DNA of 64,000 bases, from contig NZ_KB891808.1 of the NCBI RefSeq assembly GCF_000373565.1, forward strand, positions 1-64,000, written 5' to 3'. The DNA is from Streptomyces sp. HmicA12. GTDB lineage: Bacteria > Actinomycetota > Actinomycetes > Streptomycetales > Streptomycetaceae. A model generated the notes under the pieces. That model made no database searches and had not been told where the DNA came from. It saw nothing but the letters and a program-made list of their open reading frames with translations. This document shows positions 24,154 through 33,897 of the stretch, one piece after another. Made by a program: the position numbers and the translations under genes. Positions within the stretch are counted from its first letter, which is position 1. The number at the start of each line of letters is the position of its first letter.

Positions 24154-25587
24154 TCAGGGCGGCGGGGCCGCCGCGCCCGGCAGGCGCAGCGCGGCCTCGG
24201 TCCCGGCCGGGTCGGCGGGGCGCAGGGCGACGGAACCGCCCGAGCGCTGCACGGTCTGCGCCACGATGGAGAGGCCGAGACCGCTGCCCGGCAGCGCGCG
24301 GGCCGCGGGTGAGCGCCAGAACCGGTCGAAGACGTGCGGGAGTTCGTCCGCCGGGATGCCGGGGCCCTCGTCGCGCACGGTGAGCTCACCGGAGTCGAGA
24401 CGGACCCGGACCGTGCCGTCGGCGGGGGAGAACTTCACGGCGTTGTCGAGCAGGTTCAGCACGGCCCGCTCCAGTGCGGCGGGGTCGGAGAGGACGTACC
24501 ACGCGTCGAGTTCCGTGGTGAAGTCCAGGCCGGTGCCGCGGCGCCGGGCGCGTTCCAGGGCGCGGCCCACCACCTCGTGGAACGCGACGACCTGGAGGGG
24601 TGCGTCGGCCGCGGTGCGGTCGGGCCGGGACAGTTCCTGAAGGTCGCCGATGAGCCCGGCGAGTTCCCCGATCTGGGCGGTGACCGAGTCGATGAGGTCC
24701 TTCTTGGCCGCGGCCGGGATGGCGCGGCCGGTGCGCTCACTGCGGGCCAGCAGTTCGATGTTGGTCCGTAGCGAGGTGAGCGGGGTGCGCAGCTCGTGCC
24801 CGGCGTCGGCGATCAGCCGCTGCTGGCGGTCGCGCGAGCTGGACAGGGCCTCCGTCATGGCGTTGAACGACTGGGACAGGCGGGCGATCTCGTCGTGCCC
24901 GTGGGCCGGGATGCGGACGGTGAGGTCCTCGGTGCGGGCGATGTGTTCCGCCGTCGCCGTGAGCCGCTCGACGGGGCGCAGCCCGGCCCGCGCGATGCCG
25001 AACCCCGCGGTGGCGGCGGCCAGGACACCGAGCCCGGCGACGCCGAGCAGCAGGAACGCGAGGTTGCGCAAGGGTGCGTCGACGGTGTCGCGGGGCTGGG
25101 CGATGGAGACGGCGTATCCGCGCGGCATCATGCGGGCCGGGGACGTGGCGACCCGCATGGCCCTGCCGTCCTCGTCGGCCGCGTCGTGCAGCGCCCCCGG
25201 CCGCAGCCCCCGGGCGACCGCGAGATCCCCGGCGGTGACCTTGATGGGGGTGGTGCCCGGCTGCGCGCAGACCGTGCCGTCTCCGGTGATGACCTGGATC
25301 GTGTACGGCGACGGCGCCTGGTCCCGGCCGTCGGGCAGCGCGGGGCTGACGCCGCAGGAGGCGAGCAGCCCCTCCACGAACCCCGGAGGGGCCGACACGC
25401 TCCGCAGGTTGGAGTCCAGCTGCCGGCCCAGCTGCTGGCCCGTGAACGCCCACGCCGCCACCGACGCGGCGCTCACGGCGACGGCGACCGCGACCGCCGC
25501 GAGGAGCCCGAGCCGGGCCCGCAGCGACAGGCTCCGCATCCGGCCGCTCAACCGCCGCACTCCATGGCGCGTCCCCCTGACACTCAT
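24154..25587 (-). CDS. Sensor histidine kinase (orphan)
   Basis: A 477-residue membrane kinase with an N-terminal helix (LGLLAAVAVAVAVSAASVAA), an extracytoplasmic sensor region with two Cys (SCGVSP, TVCAQPG), a second helix near 175-200, a HAMP domain, HisKA with ADAGHELRTPLTSL (His about residue 265) and HATPase_c with NLLDNAVKF, RDEGPGIP and GSGLGLSIV. It resembles MprB-type kinases. No response regulator gene is adjacent. Start at 25587 is uncertain because no clear ribosome binding site is seen; an in-frame ATG at 25539 is an alternative. Confidence 0.88.
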   Translation of the reverse strand: MSVRGTRHGVRRLSGRMRSLSLRARLGLLAAVAVAVAVSAASVAAWAFTGQQLGRQLDSNLRSVSAPPGFVEGLLASCGVSPALPDGRDQAPSPYTIQVITGDGTVCAQPGTTPIKVTAGDLAVARGLRPGALHDAADEDGRAMRVATSPARMMPRGYAVSIAQPRDTVDAPLRNLAFLLLGVAGLGVLAAATAGFGIARAGLRPVERLTATAEHIARTEDLTVRIPAHGHDEIARLSQSFNAMTEALSSSRDRQQRLIADAGHELRTPLTSLRTNIELLARSERTGRAIPAAAKKDLIDSVTAQIGELAGLIGDLQELSRPDRTAADAPLQVVAFHEVVGRALERARRRGTGLDFTTELDAWYVLSDPAALERAVLNLLDNAVKFSPADGTVRVRLDSGELTVRDEGPGIPADELPHVFDRFWRSPAARALPGSGLGLSIVAQTVQRSGGSVALRPADPAGTEAALRLPGAAAPPP

Positions 25588-25651
25588 GCCGAGAGTGTGT
25601 GGCCCGAATATGAGAATGAGGTGAGCGGTGCGGCTGCGGCAGGATGGCGCC

Positions 25652-26209
25652 ATGGCGATCCTTCACCGCACCACTCTGAAGCCCACCAAGCTCGAACTCC
25701 TCACCTCCTGGCTGCCGAAGCAGTCCTGGTACGAGGGCGCGGGCACCCCGGAACTCACCAAGGCAGGCGGCTTCCGGCTCGACGACCCCGCCGGGCAGGT
25801 CGGCATCGAGTTCCTCGCCACCACCGACACCTCGGGCCCCGAGCCGGTGACGTACCACGTGCCGATGACCTACCGCGGCGCCCCGCTGCCGGACGCCGAC
25901 GACGCGCTCGTCGGAACCCTCGTGCACGGCGTCCTCGGCGAGCGATGGGTGTACGACGGCGCACAGGACCCGCTGCTCATCGGCGAGTTGGCGGCGCTCC
26001 TCAAGGGCGAGGTGCCCGCGCACGCGCAGAGCATCGACGGCGAACTCGACCCGACCGTGCACGCCACCGTGGCGGGCGCCGAGGGGCGGCCCGAGATCGT
26101 GCGCGTACTGGAGCCGGGCTCCACCGCCACCAGTGGGGTCACCGCCGAGTGGGCCCTGGGCGACGGGAGCCGGGTGCGCGGCGTCTTCGCTGTCGTGCGA
26201 GGTGACTGA
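25652..26209 (+). CDS. Stand-alone maltokinase N-cap-like protein
   Basis: A 185-residue protein with ELLTSWLPKQSWYEGAGTPE and GFRLDDPAGQVGIEFL, the style of the N-terminal cap domain of maltokinases, but with no kinase core after it. Its place beside the GlgE-pathway genes suggests a role in alpha-glucan or trehalose metabolism, perhaps binding sugar or another protein. This is inference. ATG at 25652 follows AGGA by about 10 bases. It is divergent from the histidine kinase. Confidence 0.65.
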   Translation: MAILHRTTLKPTKLELLTSWLPKQSWYEGAGTPELTKAGGFRLDDPAGQVGIEFLATTDTSGPEPVTYHVPMTYRGAPLPDADDALVGTLVHGVLGERWVYDGAQDPLLIGELAALLKGEVPAHAQSIDGELDPTVHATVAGAEGRPEIVRVLEPGSTATSGVTAEWALGDGSRVRGVFAVVRGD

Positions 26210-26364
26210 CTCCCTCGTGCCGCGGCGGCGCGTGACGCGAGGGGCCCGGAAAGCTTGGCGGGATGTCGGATTTCACCGGGGCGGCCGGGTCTGACATCGT
26301 GGCAGCGTCGACGGCGGTCACCGTCGGTCGACGGACTGTGACGCCGAGTGGGGGAGAAGCAAGG

Positions 26365-26949
26365 GTGACTGGACGGATGCGAGCAAGGACGACCCGAGGA
26401 GTCGACGGGCGCCCGAGGACGACGGCCGGGTGGCGACGGCGGATCGGCATCGCCGCCGCCGCGCTCCTGTCCACGGCCGGCGCGCTGGCCGCCACCGTCG
26501 CGCCCGCCCAGGCCTACAGTCCCAACCCCACGGTCGGCACGTACTACCGGGACACCGGCACCTGCCCGTGCAGCGGCGGCACGCTCACCGACCCGTTCGA
26601 CAACACGTACTTCGCGTACGACCCGGGCGGCTACGCCGTCAAGCTGGAGCTGAACCAGAGCGGTTCGTTCGTCGGGAAGGTGGAGTTCCACCCGAACGAC
26701 GAGAAGCTGTGGGTCTACGACACGAAGAACGACGACGACACCTTCTACGTGCGGATCTCGTACACGTCGGGCGGCACCACCCACGACCTCGGCACGTACG
26801 CGGCGCCCGGCACCGACGCCGTCATGGACCACGTGACCAAGGACTTCGACATCCCCGAGGGCGCCGCGGTCGACCTCTCCGTCTACGACGACGCGGGACT
26901 CACCGACTACATCGGCGGGGCGCGGGGGACCGGCGCGGCCGTCGCCTGA
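26365..26949 (+). CDS. Secreted protein, unknown function
   Basis: A 194-residue protein with a signal peptide (RRIGIAAAALLSTAGALAA then VAPAQAYS; cleavage likely after AQA) and a mature part of about 145 residues rich in Tyr, Asp and Gly. Two Cys close together (TGTCPCSGG) could form a disulfide. The GTG at 26365 follows a GGGGGAGAAGC stretch; an upstream in-frame ATG at 26263 would put 34 extra residues before the signal peptide and is less likely. No named domain is recognised. Confidence 0.7.
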   Translation: MTGRMRARTTRGVDGRPRTTAGWRRRIGIAAAALLSTAGALAATVAPAQAYSPNPTVGTYYRDTGTCPCSGGTLTDPFDNTYFAYDPGGYAVKLELNQSGSFVGKVEFHPNDEKLWVYDTKNDDDTFYVRISYTSGGTTHDLGTYAAPGTDAVMDHVTKDFDIPEGAAVDLSVYDDAGLTDYIGGARGTGAAVA

Positions 26950-27169
26950 CGCCGTGAGACGCACCCGCCGTATCTCAAGTCCTCTCCCGCACCAACGTTT
27001 TCGGCCGCCTTCCACGTGGTCGGGGCGCGCCTGATCCGCGCGCCCTGCCATGCGCCGTGGCCCGGAGCATGACAGCGCACTACCTTGCTTCAGTGACTTC
27101 GGGCCGCACGACGACGTGCGCAGGCCCGGCCGCCCGCTGTGTCCCCTGCGTATGCGTCGAGGTGAGCAC

Positions 27170-29791
27170 GTGAAGGCCATCCGTCGATTCACCGTTCGTC
27201 CGGTACTGCCCGAACCCCTGGCGCCCCTGCACGAGTTGGCGCGCAACCTGCGCTGGTCCTGGCATCCCGGAACCCGCGATCTGTTCGCGCTCGTCGACCC
27301 GGTCCGCTGGGCCGCGTCCGACGGCGACCCCATGCACCTGCTCGGCGGCGTCCCGCCCTCCCGGCTCGCCGAACTCGCCGCCGACGAAGCCTTCCTGGCC
27401 CGCCTCAGCGAGGTCGCCGACGACCTGCGCGGCTACCTCCAGGACGACCGCTGGTACCAGAACCAGAGCGCGGGCCAGGCCCGGCTTCCCGCCTCCATCG
27501 CCTACTTCTCGCCCGAGTTCGGCATCACCGCCGCCCTGCCGCAGTACTCCGGCGGCCTCGGCATCCTCGCCGGTGACCACCTCAAGGCCGCCAGCGACCT
27601 CGGCGTCCCGCTCGTCGGCGTCGGGCTGCTCTACCGGCACGGCTACTTCCGGCAGTCGCTGTCCCGGGACGGCTGGCAGCAGGAGACGTACCCGGTCACC
27701 GACCCGAACGAGCTGCCGCTGACCCTGTTGCGCGAGCCCGACGGCACCCCGGCGCACATATCGCTGGCCCTCCCCGGCGGCCGCAGCCTGCTCGCCCGGA
27801 TCTGGCGGGCCCAGGTCGGCCGCGTGCCGCTGCTCCTGCTGGACTCCGACGTCGAGCAGAACGACGTCCACGAACGCGAGGTGACCGACCGGCTCTACGG
27901 CGGCGGCAGCGAGCACCGCCTCCTCCAGGAGATGCTGCTCGGCATCGGCGGGGTGCGCGCCGTGCGCACGTACTGCCGGATCACCGGGCACGCGCCGCCC
28001 GAGGTCTTCCACACCAACGAGGGCCACGCCGGCTTCCTCGGCGTCGAGCGCATCGCCGAACTCGCCGACCAGGGAATCGACTTCGACTCCGCGACCGAGG
28101 CCGTGCGGGCCGGCACCGTCTTCACCACGCACACCCCCGTCCCGGCCGGCATCGACCGCTTCGACCGCGAACTCGTCGCCCGGCACTTCGGCGCACAGGC
28201 CGAACTCCCGGCCGTGGACGTGGAGCGCATCCTCGGCCTCGGCATGGAGACGTACCCGGGCGGCGACCCGAACGTCTTCAACATGGCGGTCATGGGCCTG
28301 CGCCTCGCGGGCCGCGCCAACGGCGTCTCCACCCTGCACGGCTCGGTCAGCCGCGAGATGTTCTCCGGCCTGTGGCCGGGGTTCGACCCCGAGGAGGTCC
28401 CGATCACCTCGGTGACCAACGGCGTGCACGCGCCCACCTGGGTCGCCCCCGAGGTCTTCCGGCTCGGCGCGCGCCAGATCGGCGAGCGGCGCACCGAGGA
28501 CGCCCTCTCCGTCGGCGGCTCGGACCGCTGGGACGCCGTCGGCGACATCCCGGACGGCGACATCTGGGAACTGCGCAGGTCGCTGCGGGCCCAGCTGGTC
28601 GACGAGGTGCGCCGGCGGCTCACCGCGTCCTGGCGTCAGCGCGGCGCCGGGTCCGCCGAACTGGGCTGGATCGACGGGGTGTTGGACCCGGACGTCCTGA
28701 CCATCGGCTTCGCGCGCCGCGTCCCGTCCTACAAGCGCCTCACCCTCATGCTGCGCGACCCCGACCGTCTGATGCGGCTGCTCCTCGACGAGGAACGCCC
28801 GGTCCAGATCGTCGTCGCGGGCAAGGCGCACCCGGCCGACGACGGCGGCAAACGCCTCGTCCAGGAACTGGTCCGCTTCACCGACGACCCGCGCGTGCGC
28901 CACCGCATCGTCTTCCTGCCCGACTACGGCATGGCGATGGCGCAGAAGCTCTACCCCGGCTGCGACATCTGGCTCAACAATCCGCTGCGGCCCCTGGAGG
29001 CCTGCGGCACGTCCGGCATGAAGGCGGCGCTCAACGGCTGCCTCAACCTCTCGGTCCTGGACGGCTGGTGGGACGAGTGGTTCGAGCCGGACTTCGGCTG
29101 GGCGATCCCCACCGCCGACGGCACGGCCACCGACGAGGACCGCCGCGACGACCTGGAGGCGGCCGCGCTCTACGAACTCCTGGAGAACCGCGTGGCGCCG
29201 CGCTTCTACGAGCGCGGCCCCGAAGGACTGCCCGACCGCTGGATCGAGATGGTCCGCCAGACCCTGACCCACCTCGGCCCCAAGGTCCTGGCGGGCCGCA
29301 TGGTCCGCGAGTACGTGGAGAAGCTGTACACGCCCGCCGCCCACGCCGACCGTTCCCTCACCCCGGACGCGGCGAGGGAGCTGGCCGGCTGGAAGTCCCG
29401 GGTCCGCGCCGCCTGGCCGCGGGTCGCCGTCGACCACGTGGAGGCCTCCACGGCGGCGGCCGAACTGGGCGCCACCCTCGCCCTCCATGTCCGCGTCGCC
29501 CTAGGCGAGTTGGGACCCGAGGACGTCGAGGTGCAGGCGGTCGCGGGCCGCGTCGACGCCGAGGACAGCATCGCCGAGGCGACGACGGTCCCGCTGAAAC
29601 CGGTCTCGGGCCCCGACGAGGAGGGCCGCTGGTCCTACGAGGGCCCGCTCCCCCTCGACCGCACGGGCCCGTACGGCTACACGGTCCGCATCCTGCCCAC
29701 GCACCGCCTCCTCGCGTCCCCGGCCGAGACGGGCCTGGTGACCGTGCCGTCGGAGGCCGTCGGCGAGGGCGCGGGGGTGCTGATGCGCTGA
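27170..29791 (+). CDS. glgP: Alpha-glucan phosphorylase
   Basis: An 873-residue glycogen/maltodextrin phosphorylase of the long actinobacterial type, releasing glucose-1-phosphate from alpha-1,4-glucan. An N-terminal DUF3417 domain (ELARNLRWSWHPGTRDLF) precedes the catalytic region with YFSPEFGI, YSGGLGILAGDHLKAASDLG and the PLP-binding Lys in EACGTSGMKAALNG. The GTG at 27170 follows GAGGTGAG. It is transcribed away from the glgE operon and supplies the degradative arm of the same glucan cycle. Confidence 0.95.
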   Translation: MKAIRRFTVRPVLPEPLAPLHELARNLRWSWHPGTRDLFALVDPVRWAASDGDPMHLLGGVPPSRLAELAADEAFLARLSEVADDLRGYLQDDRWYQNQSAGQARLPASIAYFSPEFGITAALPQYSGGLGILAGDHLKAASDLGVPLVGVGLLYRHGYFRQSLSRDGWQQETYPVTDPNELPLTLLREPDGTPAHISLALPGGRSLLARIWRAQVGRVPLLLLDSDVEQNDVHEREVTDRLYGGGSEHRLLQEMLLGIGGVRAVRTYCRITGHAPPEVFHTNEGHAGFLGVERIAELADQGIDFDSATEAVRAGTVFTTHTPVPAGIDRFDRELVARHFGAQAELPAVDVERILGLGMETYPGGDPNVFNMAVMGLRLAGRANGVSTLHGSVSREMFSGLWPGFDPEEVPITSVTNGVHAPTWVAPEVFRLGARQIGERRTEDALSVGGSDRWDAVGDIPDGDIWELRRSLRAQLVDEVRRRLTASWRQRGAGSAELGWIDGVLDPDVLTIGFARRVPSYKRLTLMLRDPDRLMRLLLDEERPVQIVVAGKAHPADDGGKRLVQELVRFTDDPRVRHRIVFLPDYGMAMAQKLYPGCDIWLNNPLRPLEACGTSGMKAALNGCLNLSVLDGWWDEWFEPDFGWAIPTADGTATDEDRRDDLEAAALYELLENRVAPRFYERGPEGLPDRWIEMVRQTLTHLGPKVLAGRMVREYVEKLYTPAAHADRSLTPDAARELAGWKSRVRAAWPRVAVDHVEASTAAAELGATLALHVRVALGELGPEDVEVQAVAGRVDAEDSIAEATTVPLKPVSGPDEEGRWSYEGPLPLDRTGPYGYTVRILPTHRLLASPAETGLVTVPSEAVGEGAGVLMR

Positions 29792-29801
29792 CGCCATGAG
29801 T

Positions 29802-29831
29802 GAGGGGCGGCACCGGTCGGCGCCGCCCCTC
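29802..29831. terminator. Bidirectional terminator between glgP and the M4 protease
   Basis: GAGGGGCGGC (29802-29811) and GCCGCCCCTC (29822-29831) form a perfect 10-bp stem with a 10-base loop. It lies between the convergent glgP and metalloprotease genes, 10 and 28 bases from their stops. Confidence 0.85.
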
Positions 29832-29859
29832 GACTGCGAGAACTACGTCCTCGTACCGC

Positions 29860-31425
29860 TTACTTGACGTTCACGCCCGCCCAGGCGGCGTCGACCGCCT
29901 TGTACTCCGCCGAGTCGGCTCCGTACAGGTCCTTCGCCGCGCTCAGCGTGCCGGTGCGCGCCGCCGCGTAGTTGGTGCTCGACGTGAAGTACGTCGTCAG
30001 GGCCTTGAACCAGATCTGCTCCGCCTTGTCGCGGCCGATACCGGTGACCGTCGAGCCGTCGGAGGTCGGGGAGTCGTAGTCGACGCCGTTGATCGTCTTC
30101 TTGCCGCTGCCCTCGCTGAGCAGGTAGAAGAAGTGGTTCGCGATGCCGGACGAGTAGTGCACGTCGACGTTGCCCGCGCCGGTCTTCCAGGCGTCGAGCG
30201 AGGCGCCGTCCTTGCTCGGCTTGTCCATGTAGCGCAGCGGGGAGCCGTCGCCGTTGATGTCGATCTTCTCGCCGATGAGGTAGTCACCGGCGTCCTCGCT
30301 GTTGTTCGCGTAGAACTCGACCGAGGTGCCGAAGATGTCGGACGTGGCCTCGTTCAGGCCGCCGGACTCGCCGCTGTAGATCAGGCCCGCGGTCGCCGCC
30401 GTGACGCCGTGGCTCATCTCGTGGGCGGCCACGTCGAGGGCGGTGAGCGGGTTCTTGTTGCCCTCGCCGTCGCCGTACGTCATGCAGAAGCAGCTGTCGT
30501 CCCAGAACGCGTTGACGTACGCGTTGCCGTAGTGGACGCGGGAGTAGGCGCCCTTGCCGTCGCCGTTGATGCCGCTGCGGCCGAAGACCTCCTTGTAGAA
30601 GTCCCAGGTCTCCTGGGCGCCGTAGGCGGCGTCGACACCGGCGGTCGCGGGGTCGTTGACCGTGCCGTCGCCCCACTTGTCGTCGGCGTCGGTGAACAGC
30701 GTGCCCTTGCCGGACGAGCCGTTCTTCAGGTCGTACGTGGAGTGGCCGCCGCGGGTGCCGTCGGTCAGCGAGTACGACGAGCCCGACTGGGTCGTGCCGA
30801 TCTCGACGCTGCCGCTGTACTCGGACTCGCCGGTGCCGGTCTTGATCTCGTCGAACTGGGTGATCTTCTTGCCGGTCGCGGCGTCCGTGACGACGTGCAG
30901 CCGGCTCGGCGTGCCGTCCTTCTTGGTGGACTTCACGACCTTCTCGTACGCGAGTCTCGGCGTGCCGGTGGCCGCCCAGACGATCTTGAGGGCGCCGGAC
31001 GGGGCCGCCGTGAGCGAGGCGCCGGTGGTCGCGACGTCGATCGACTTCGACGTCGCCTTGGTCACGCCCTCGCGCTTGCCGGACTTCGACTCGTGGACGA
31101 CCAGGTCGCCGCCGAGGACGGGCAGGCCGTCGTAGGTGCGCTCGTAGCGGGTGTGCGTGGTGCCGTCGCGGTCCTTCACGACGTCACGGACGATCAGCTT
31201 CTCCTTGGCGTCCAGCTTCAACTCGCGTGCCGTGTCCGCCGTTTCGGCGCTCGCGTCCTTGATGAGACCGGCGCGGGCCGAGGCGCTCAGAGCCAGTGGG
31301 GTGGCTCCGGGGGCGGACGGCTGGGCGGCGGCGCCCGTCGTGGTCAGGGCGCCGGTCAGCAGGGCGCCGGCGGCGACGGCGGTGGCGATGGACAGGGTGG
31401 TGCGACGGGATATGTGGGGAGTCAC
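29860..31425 (-). CDS. Secreted thermolysin-type metalloprotease (M4), paralogue 1
   Basis: A 521-residue secreted zinc protease. The signal peptide is SIATAVAAGALLTGALTTTG; a FTP/PepSY-like propeptide (TRYERTYDGLPVLGGDLVVH) follows. The M4 domain shows HEMSHG (zinc His pair and Glu), GGLNEATSDIFG (third ligand Glu) and DVHYSSGIANH (active-site His). The GTG at 31425 follows AGGAG by 8 bases. Its paralogue lies immediately upstream in the same orientation, and both carry a conserved block before their starts. Confidence 0.95.
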   Translation of the reverse strand: MTPHISRRTTLSIATAVAAGALLTGALTTTGAAAQPSAPGATPLALSASARAGLIKDASAETADTARELKLDAKEKLIVRDVVKDRDGTTHTRYERTYDGLPVLGGDLVVHESKSGKREGVTKATSKSIDVATTGASLTAAPSGALKIVWAATGTPRLAYEKVVKSTKKDGTPSRLHVVTDAATGKKITQFDEIKTGTGESEYSGSVEIGTTQSGSSYSLTDGTRGGHSTYDLKNGSSGKGTLFTDADDKWGDGTVNDPATAGVDAAYGAQETWDFYKEVFGRSGINGDGKGAYSRVHYGNAYVNAFWDDSCFCMTYGDGEGNKNPLTALDVAAHEMSHGVTAATAGLIYSGESGGLNEATSDIFGTSVEFYANNSEDAGDYLIGEKIDINGDGSPLRYMDKPSKDGASLDAWKTGAGNVDVHYSSGIANHFFYLLSEGSGKKTINGVDYDSPTSDGSTVTGIGRDKAEQIWFKALTTYFTSSTNYAAARTGTLSAAKDLYGADSAEYKAVDAAWAGVNVK

Positions 31426-31478
31426 GAAGAAAGCTCCTTGAGTGATGTGGGGGGCGAGCTTTGCCGTGCGGGTCGTGC

Positions 31479-31539
31479 GGGAAAACTGTGGCAGTTGAAC
31501 CACGGACCTGTCATGTACGCGATTGCAGGTTGGCCGGAA
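31479..31539 (-). promoter_or_regulatory. Conserved upstream block of M4 protease 1
   Basis: On the minus strand the block reads TTCCGGCCAACCT, then CGCG, TGACAGG, TGCCAC and TTTTCCC with short variable spacers. The same ordered motifs occur before the second M4 gene at 33898-33958. It lies about 55-115 bases upstream of the start codon. Confidence 0.75.
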
Positions 31540-31606
31540 TTCGTCCGTTGAGCGATGACTGACGCACGTATTGCGAACGGGTTGCGTCATTGCGGGAACG
31601 TGAACA

Positions 31607-31648
31607 GGCGCGCCGCACCGGGGAGTTGAACCACCGGTGCGGCGCGCC
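31607..31648 (-). terminator. Terminator after M4 protease 2
   Basis: GGCGCGCCGCACCGG (31607-31621) and CCGGTGCGGCGCGCC (31634-31648) form a perfect 15-bp stem with a 12-base loop. It lies 20 bases past the stop of the second M4 protease and separates it from the promoter of the first. Confidence 0.9.
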
Positions 31649-31667
31649 CAGTCGGGAGCGGTGGGGC

Positions 31668-33743
31668 CTACGGGAACGTCAGCTTGAAGCTGTTGATGTA
31701 GCCCGTGTCCTGCGCGCCGAGGTCCTGGACCTTGAGCTTCCAGGTGCCGTTGGCGGTCTCGGTGGAGGCGTTGACCGTGTACGTGGTCTGGATGTTCGGG
31801 GTCGGGTCGTAGACCGACGAGTGCAGCCGGTACGTCTTCCCGCTCGGGCCGACCAGGTCGACCTGGAGGTCACCGCTCCAGGTGTGCACGATGTCGACGC
31901 CGACCTTCAGCGTCGACGGCGCGTTTCCGCTGATGCCGGTGACGGCCAGCGACGAGGTCACGGCCGCGCCGGGGGAGTCGGGGATGTTCACGTTGGCGTC
32001 GTTCGTGAACGTCTTGCCGGTGCCCGGGTCGGTGCCGCCGGAGCGGGCGCCCACGTTGATCGCGGCGAACGCGTCCTGCACCGCCTTGTACTCGGTGGAC
32101 GTCGTCCCGTACAGCTCACCGGCCGCCGCCAGCGCGCCGGTGCGGGCACCCGCGTAGTTGGTCGTCGACGTGAACTTCGTGGTCAGCGCCTTGAACCAGA
32201 TCAGCGCGGCCTTGTCGCGGCCGATGCCGGTGACCGGAAGGCCGTCGGAGGTCGGCGAGTTGTAGGTGACACCGTTGATGGTCTTGGTGCCGCTGCCCTC
32301 GCTGAGCAGGTAGAAGAAGTGGTTCGCCGGGCCCGACGAGTAGTGCACGTCGACCGAGCCGATGCCGGAGTACCACGCGTCCTTGGACGCGCCGTCCTGG
32401 CTCGGCTTGTCCATGTAGCGCAGCGGGGTGCCGTTGCCGTTGATGTTGATCTTCTCGCCGACGAGGTAGTCGCCCACGTCGTTGGCGTTGCCCGCGTAGA
32501 ACTCGACGGCCGCCGCGAAGATGTCGGAGGTCGCCTCGTTCAGGCCGCCCGACTCGCCGGAGTAGTTCAGGCCCGCGGTGTTGGAGGTGACGCCGTGCGT
32601 CATCTCGTGCGCGGCCACGTCGATGGACGTGAGCGGCTTGGTGTTGCCGCTGCCGTCGCCGTACGTCATGCAGAAGCAACTGTCGTCCCAGAACGCGTTG
32701 ACGTACGCGTTGCCGTAGTGGACCCGGCTGTACGCGCCGACGCCGTCGCCGCGGATACCCGTGCGGCCCTGGACGTTCTTGTAGTAGTCCCAGGTCAGCG
32801 CCGCGCCGTAGTGCGCGTCGGCGGCGGCCGTCTCGGTGTTGGAGGCGGCGCCGTTGCCCCACACGTCGTCGGTCCCGGAGTACAGGGTGCCGGTGCCGGA
32901 CGTGCCGCGGTTGAGGTTGTACGTCTTGTGGCCGCCGCGGGTCGTGTCGTTGAGGGTGTACGTCGACCCGGACTGGGACGTGCCGAGGGTGACCGTGCCG
33001 CTGTACTGGGTGTTGCCCGTACCGGTCTCGATCGCCTGCCACTCGTGCAGCTTCTTGCCGGTGGCCGCGTCGGTGATGACGTGCAGCTCGTTCGGGGTGC
33101 CGTCGTGCTGGAGTCCGCCGACCACCGTCTCGTACGCGAGGGTCGGCTGCCCCTTCGTCGCGCCCTGGCCCAGCCAGACCACCTTGCGCGGCGCCCGGTC
33201 GGCCTCGGTCTTCTTCGAACCGTCGGCCTTCGCGAGCTTCAGCGCCTGTGTCTCGGCGGTGGCCGCCTTCACGCCCGCCGTCGTCTCCACGCTCTTGAGC
33301 TGCGCCTTCGACGCCTTCGTGACGCCTTGCTCGGCACCGGACTTCGCGGTGTCGACGATCAGGTCGCCGCCGAGGACCGGGAGCCCGTCGTACGTCCGCT
33401 CGTACCGGGTGTGGGTCGTCCCGTCCTTGTCCTGAAGCACGTCACGGACGACGAGCTTCTCCTTGCTGCCGAGGCCCAGGTCCTTGGCGGTGCCGGCCTT
33501 GCCCGCGTTCGCCTCGCGCAGCAGCTCGGCGCGCTTGGCGGGGGAGAGTTTCACGGGCAGGGCGCCGGGGTCGGCGCCGCGCGCCGCGTTCGCGGTGACC
33601 TGGGACGCGGCCGCGCTCAGGTCACCGCCTCGGTCGGCGGACGCGGGGGCCGACTGGAAGGCGACGGCCAGGAGAGCGGTGACGGCTCCGACGGCGGCTG
33701 CTGCCGTGGCGCGGCGTCTGTGGGAGGTGGGAGTCGATCTCAA
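31668..33743 (-). CDS. Secreted M4 metalloprotease with C-terminal P domain, paralogue 2
   Basis: A 691-residue secreted zinc protease. The signal peptide (AAAAVGAVTALLAVAFQS) is followed by a propeptide with the same TRYERTYDGLPVLGGDL core as paralogue 1, then the M4 domain with HEMTHG, GGLNEATSDIF and DVHYSSGPANH. About 120 extra C-terminal residues (from TGKTFTNDANVNIPD) form a proprotein-convertase P domain with LKVGVDIVHTWSGDLQVDL. The TTG at 33743 follows AAGGAG by 7 bases. It acts outside the cell on proteins. Confidence 0.95.
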   Translation of the reverse strand: MRSTPTSHRRRATAAAAVGAVTALLAVAFQSAPASADRGGDLSAAASQVTANAARGADPGALPVKLSPAKRAELLREANAGKAGTAKDLGLGSKEKLVVRDVLQDKDGTTHTRYERTYDGLPVLGGDLIVDTAKSGAEQGVTKASKAQLKSVETTAGVKAATAETQALKLAKADGSKKTEADRAPRKVVWLGQGATKGQPTLAYETVVGGLQHDGTPNELHVITDAATGKKLHEWQAIETGTGNTQYSGTVTLGTSQSGSTYTLNDTTRGGHKTYNLNRGTSGTGTLYSGTDDVWGNGAASNTETAAADAHYGAALTWDYYKNVQGRTGIRGDGVGAYSRVHYGNAYVNAFWDDSCFCMTYGDGSGNTKPLTSIDVAAHEMTHGVTSNTAGLNYSGESGGLNEATSDIFAAAVEFYAGNANDVGDYLVGEKININGNGTPLRYMDKPSQDGASKDAWYSGIGSVDVHYSSGPANHFFYLLSEGSGTKTINGVTYNSPTSDGLPVTGIGRDKAALIWFKALTTKFTSTTNYAGARTGALAAAGELYGTTSTEYKAVQDAFAAINVGARSGGTDPGTGKTFTNDANVNIPDSPGAAVTSSLAVTGISGNAPSTLKVGVDIVHTWSGDLQVDLVGPSGKTYRLHSSVYDPTPNIQTTYTVNASTETANGTWKLKVQDLGAQDTGYINSFKLTFP

Positions 33744-33897
33744 CGCTGAACTCCTTCTGCATGGCCGCGGGTTGCGCGGCCAGTGGGGTACGGGCGGCGG
33801 GTGGCCGTCCGGGCAGAACGCAGTGCGAGCGGTGCGGGTGGAGTGCGTGACACGGCCGGGTGCCCCGTTGCTGTGGGGCAGTTGTGCGGCGGTCGAG

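Noticed and set aside
27080..29488. 802-codon open frame antisense to glgP
   Set aside because: It is a shadow of the glgP coding bias. It has no recognisable domain and no ribosome binding site, while the plus strand encodes a complete phosphorylase.
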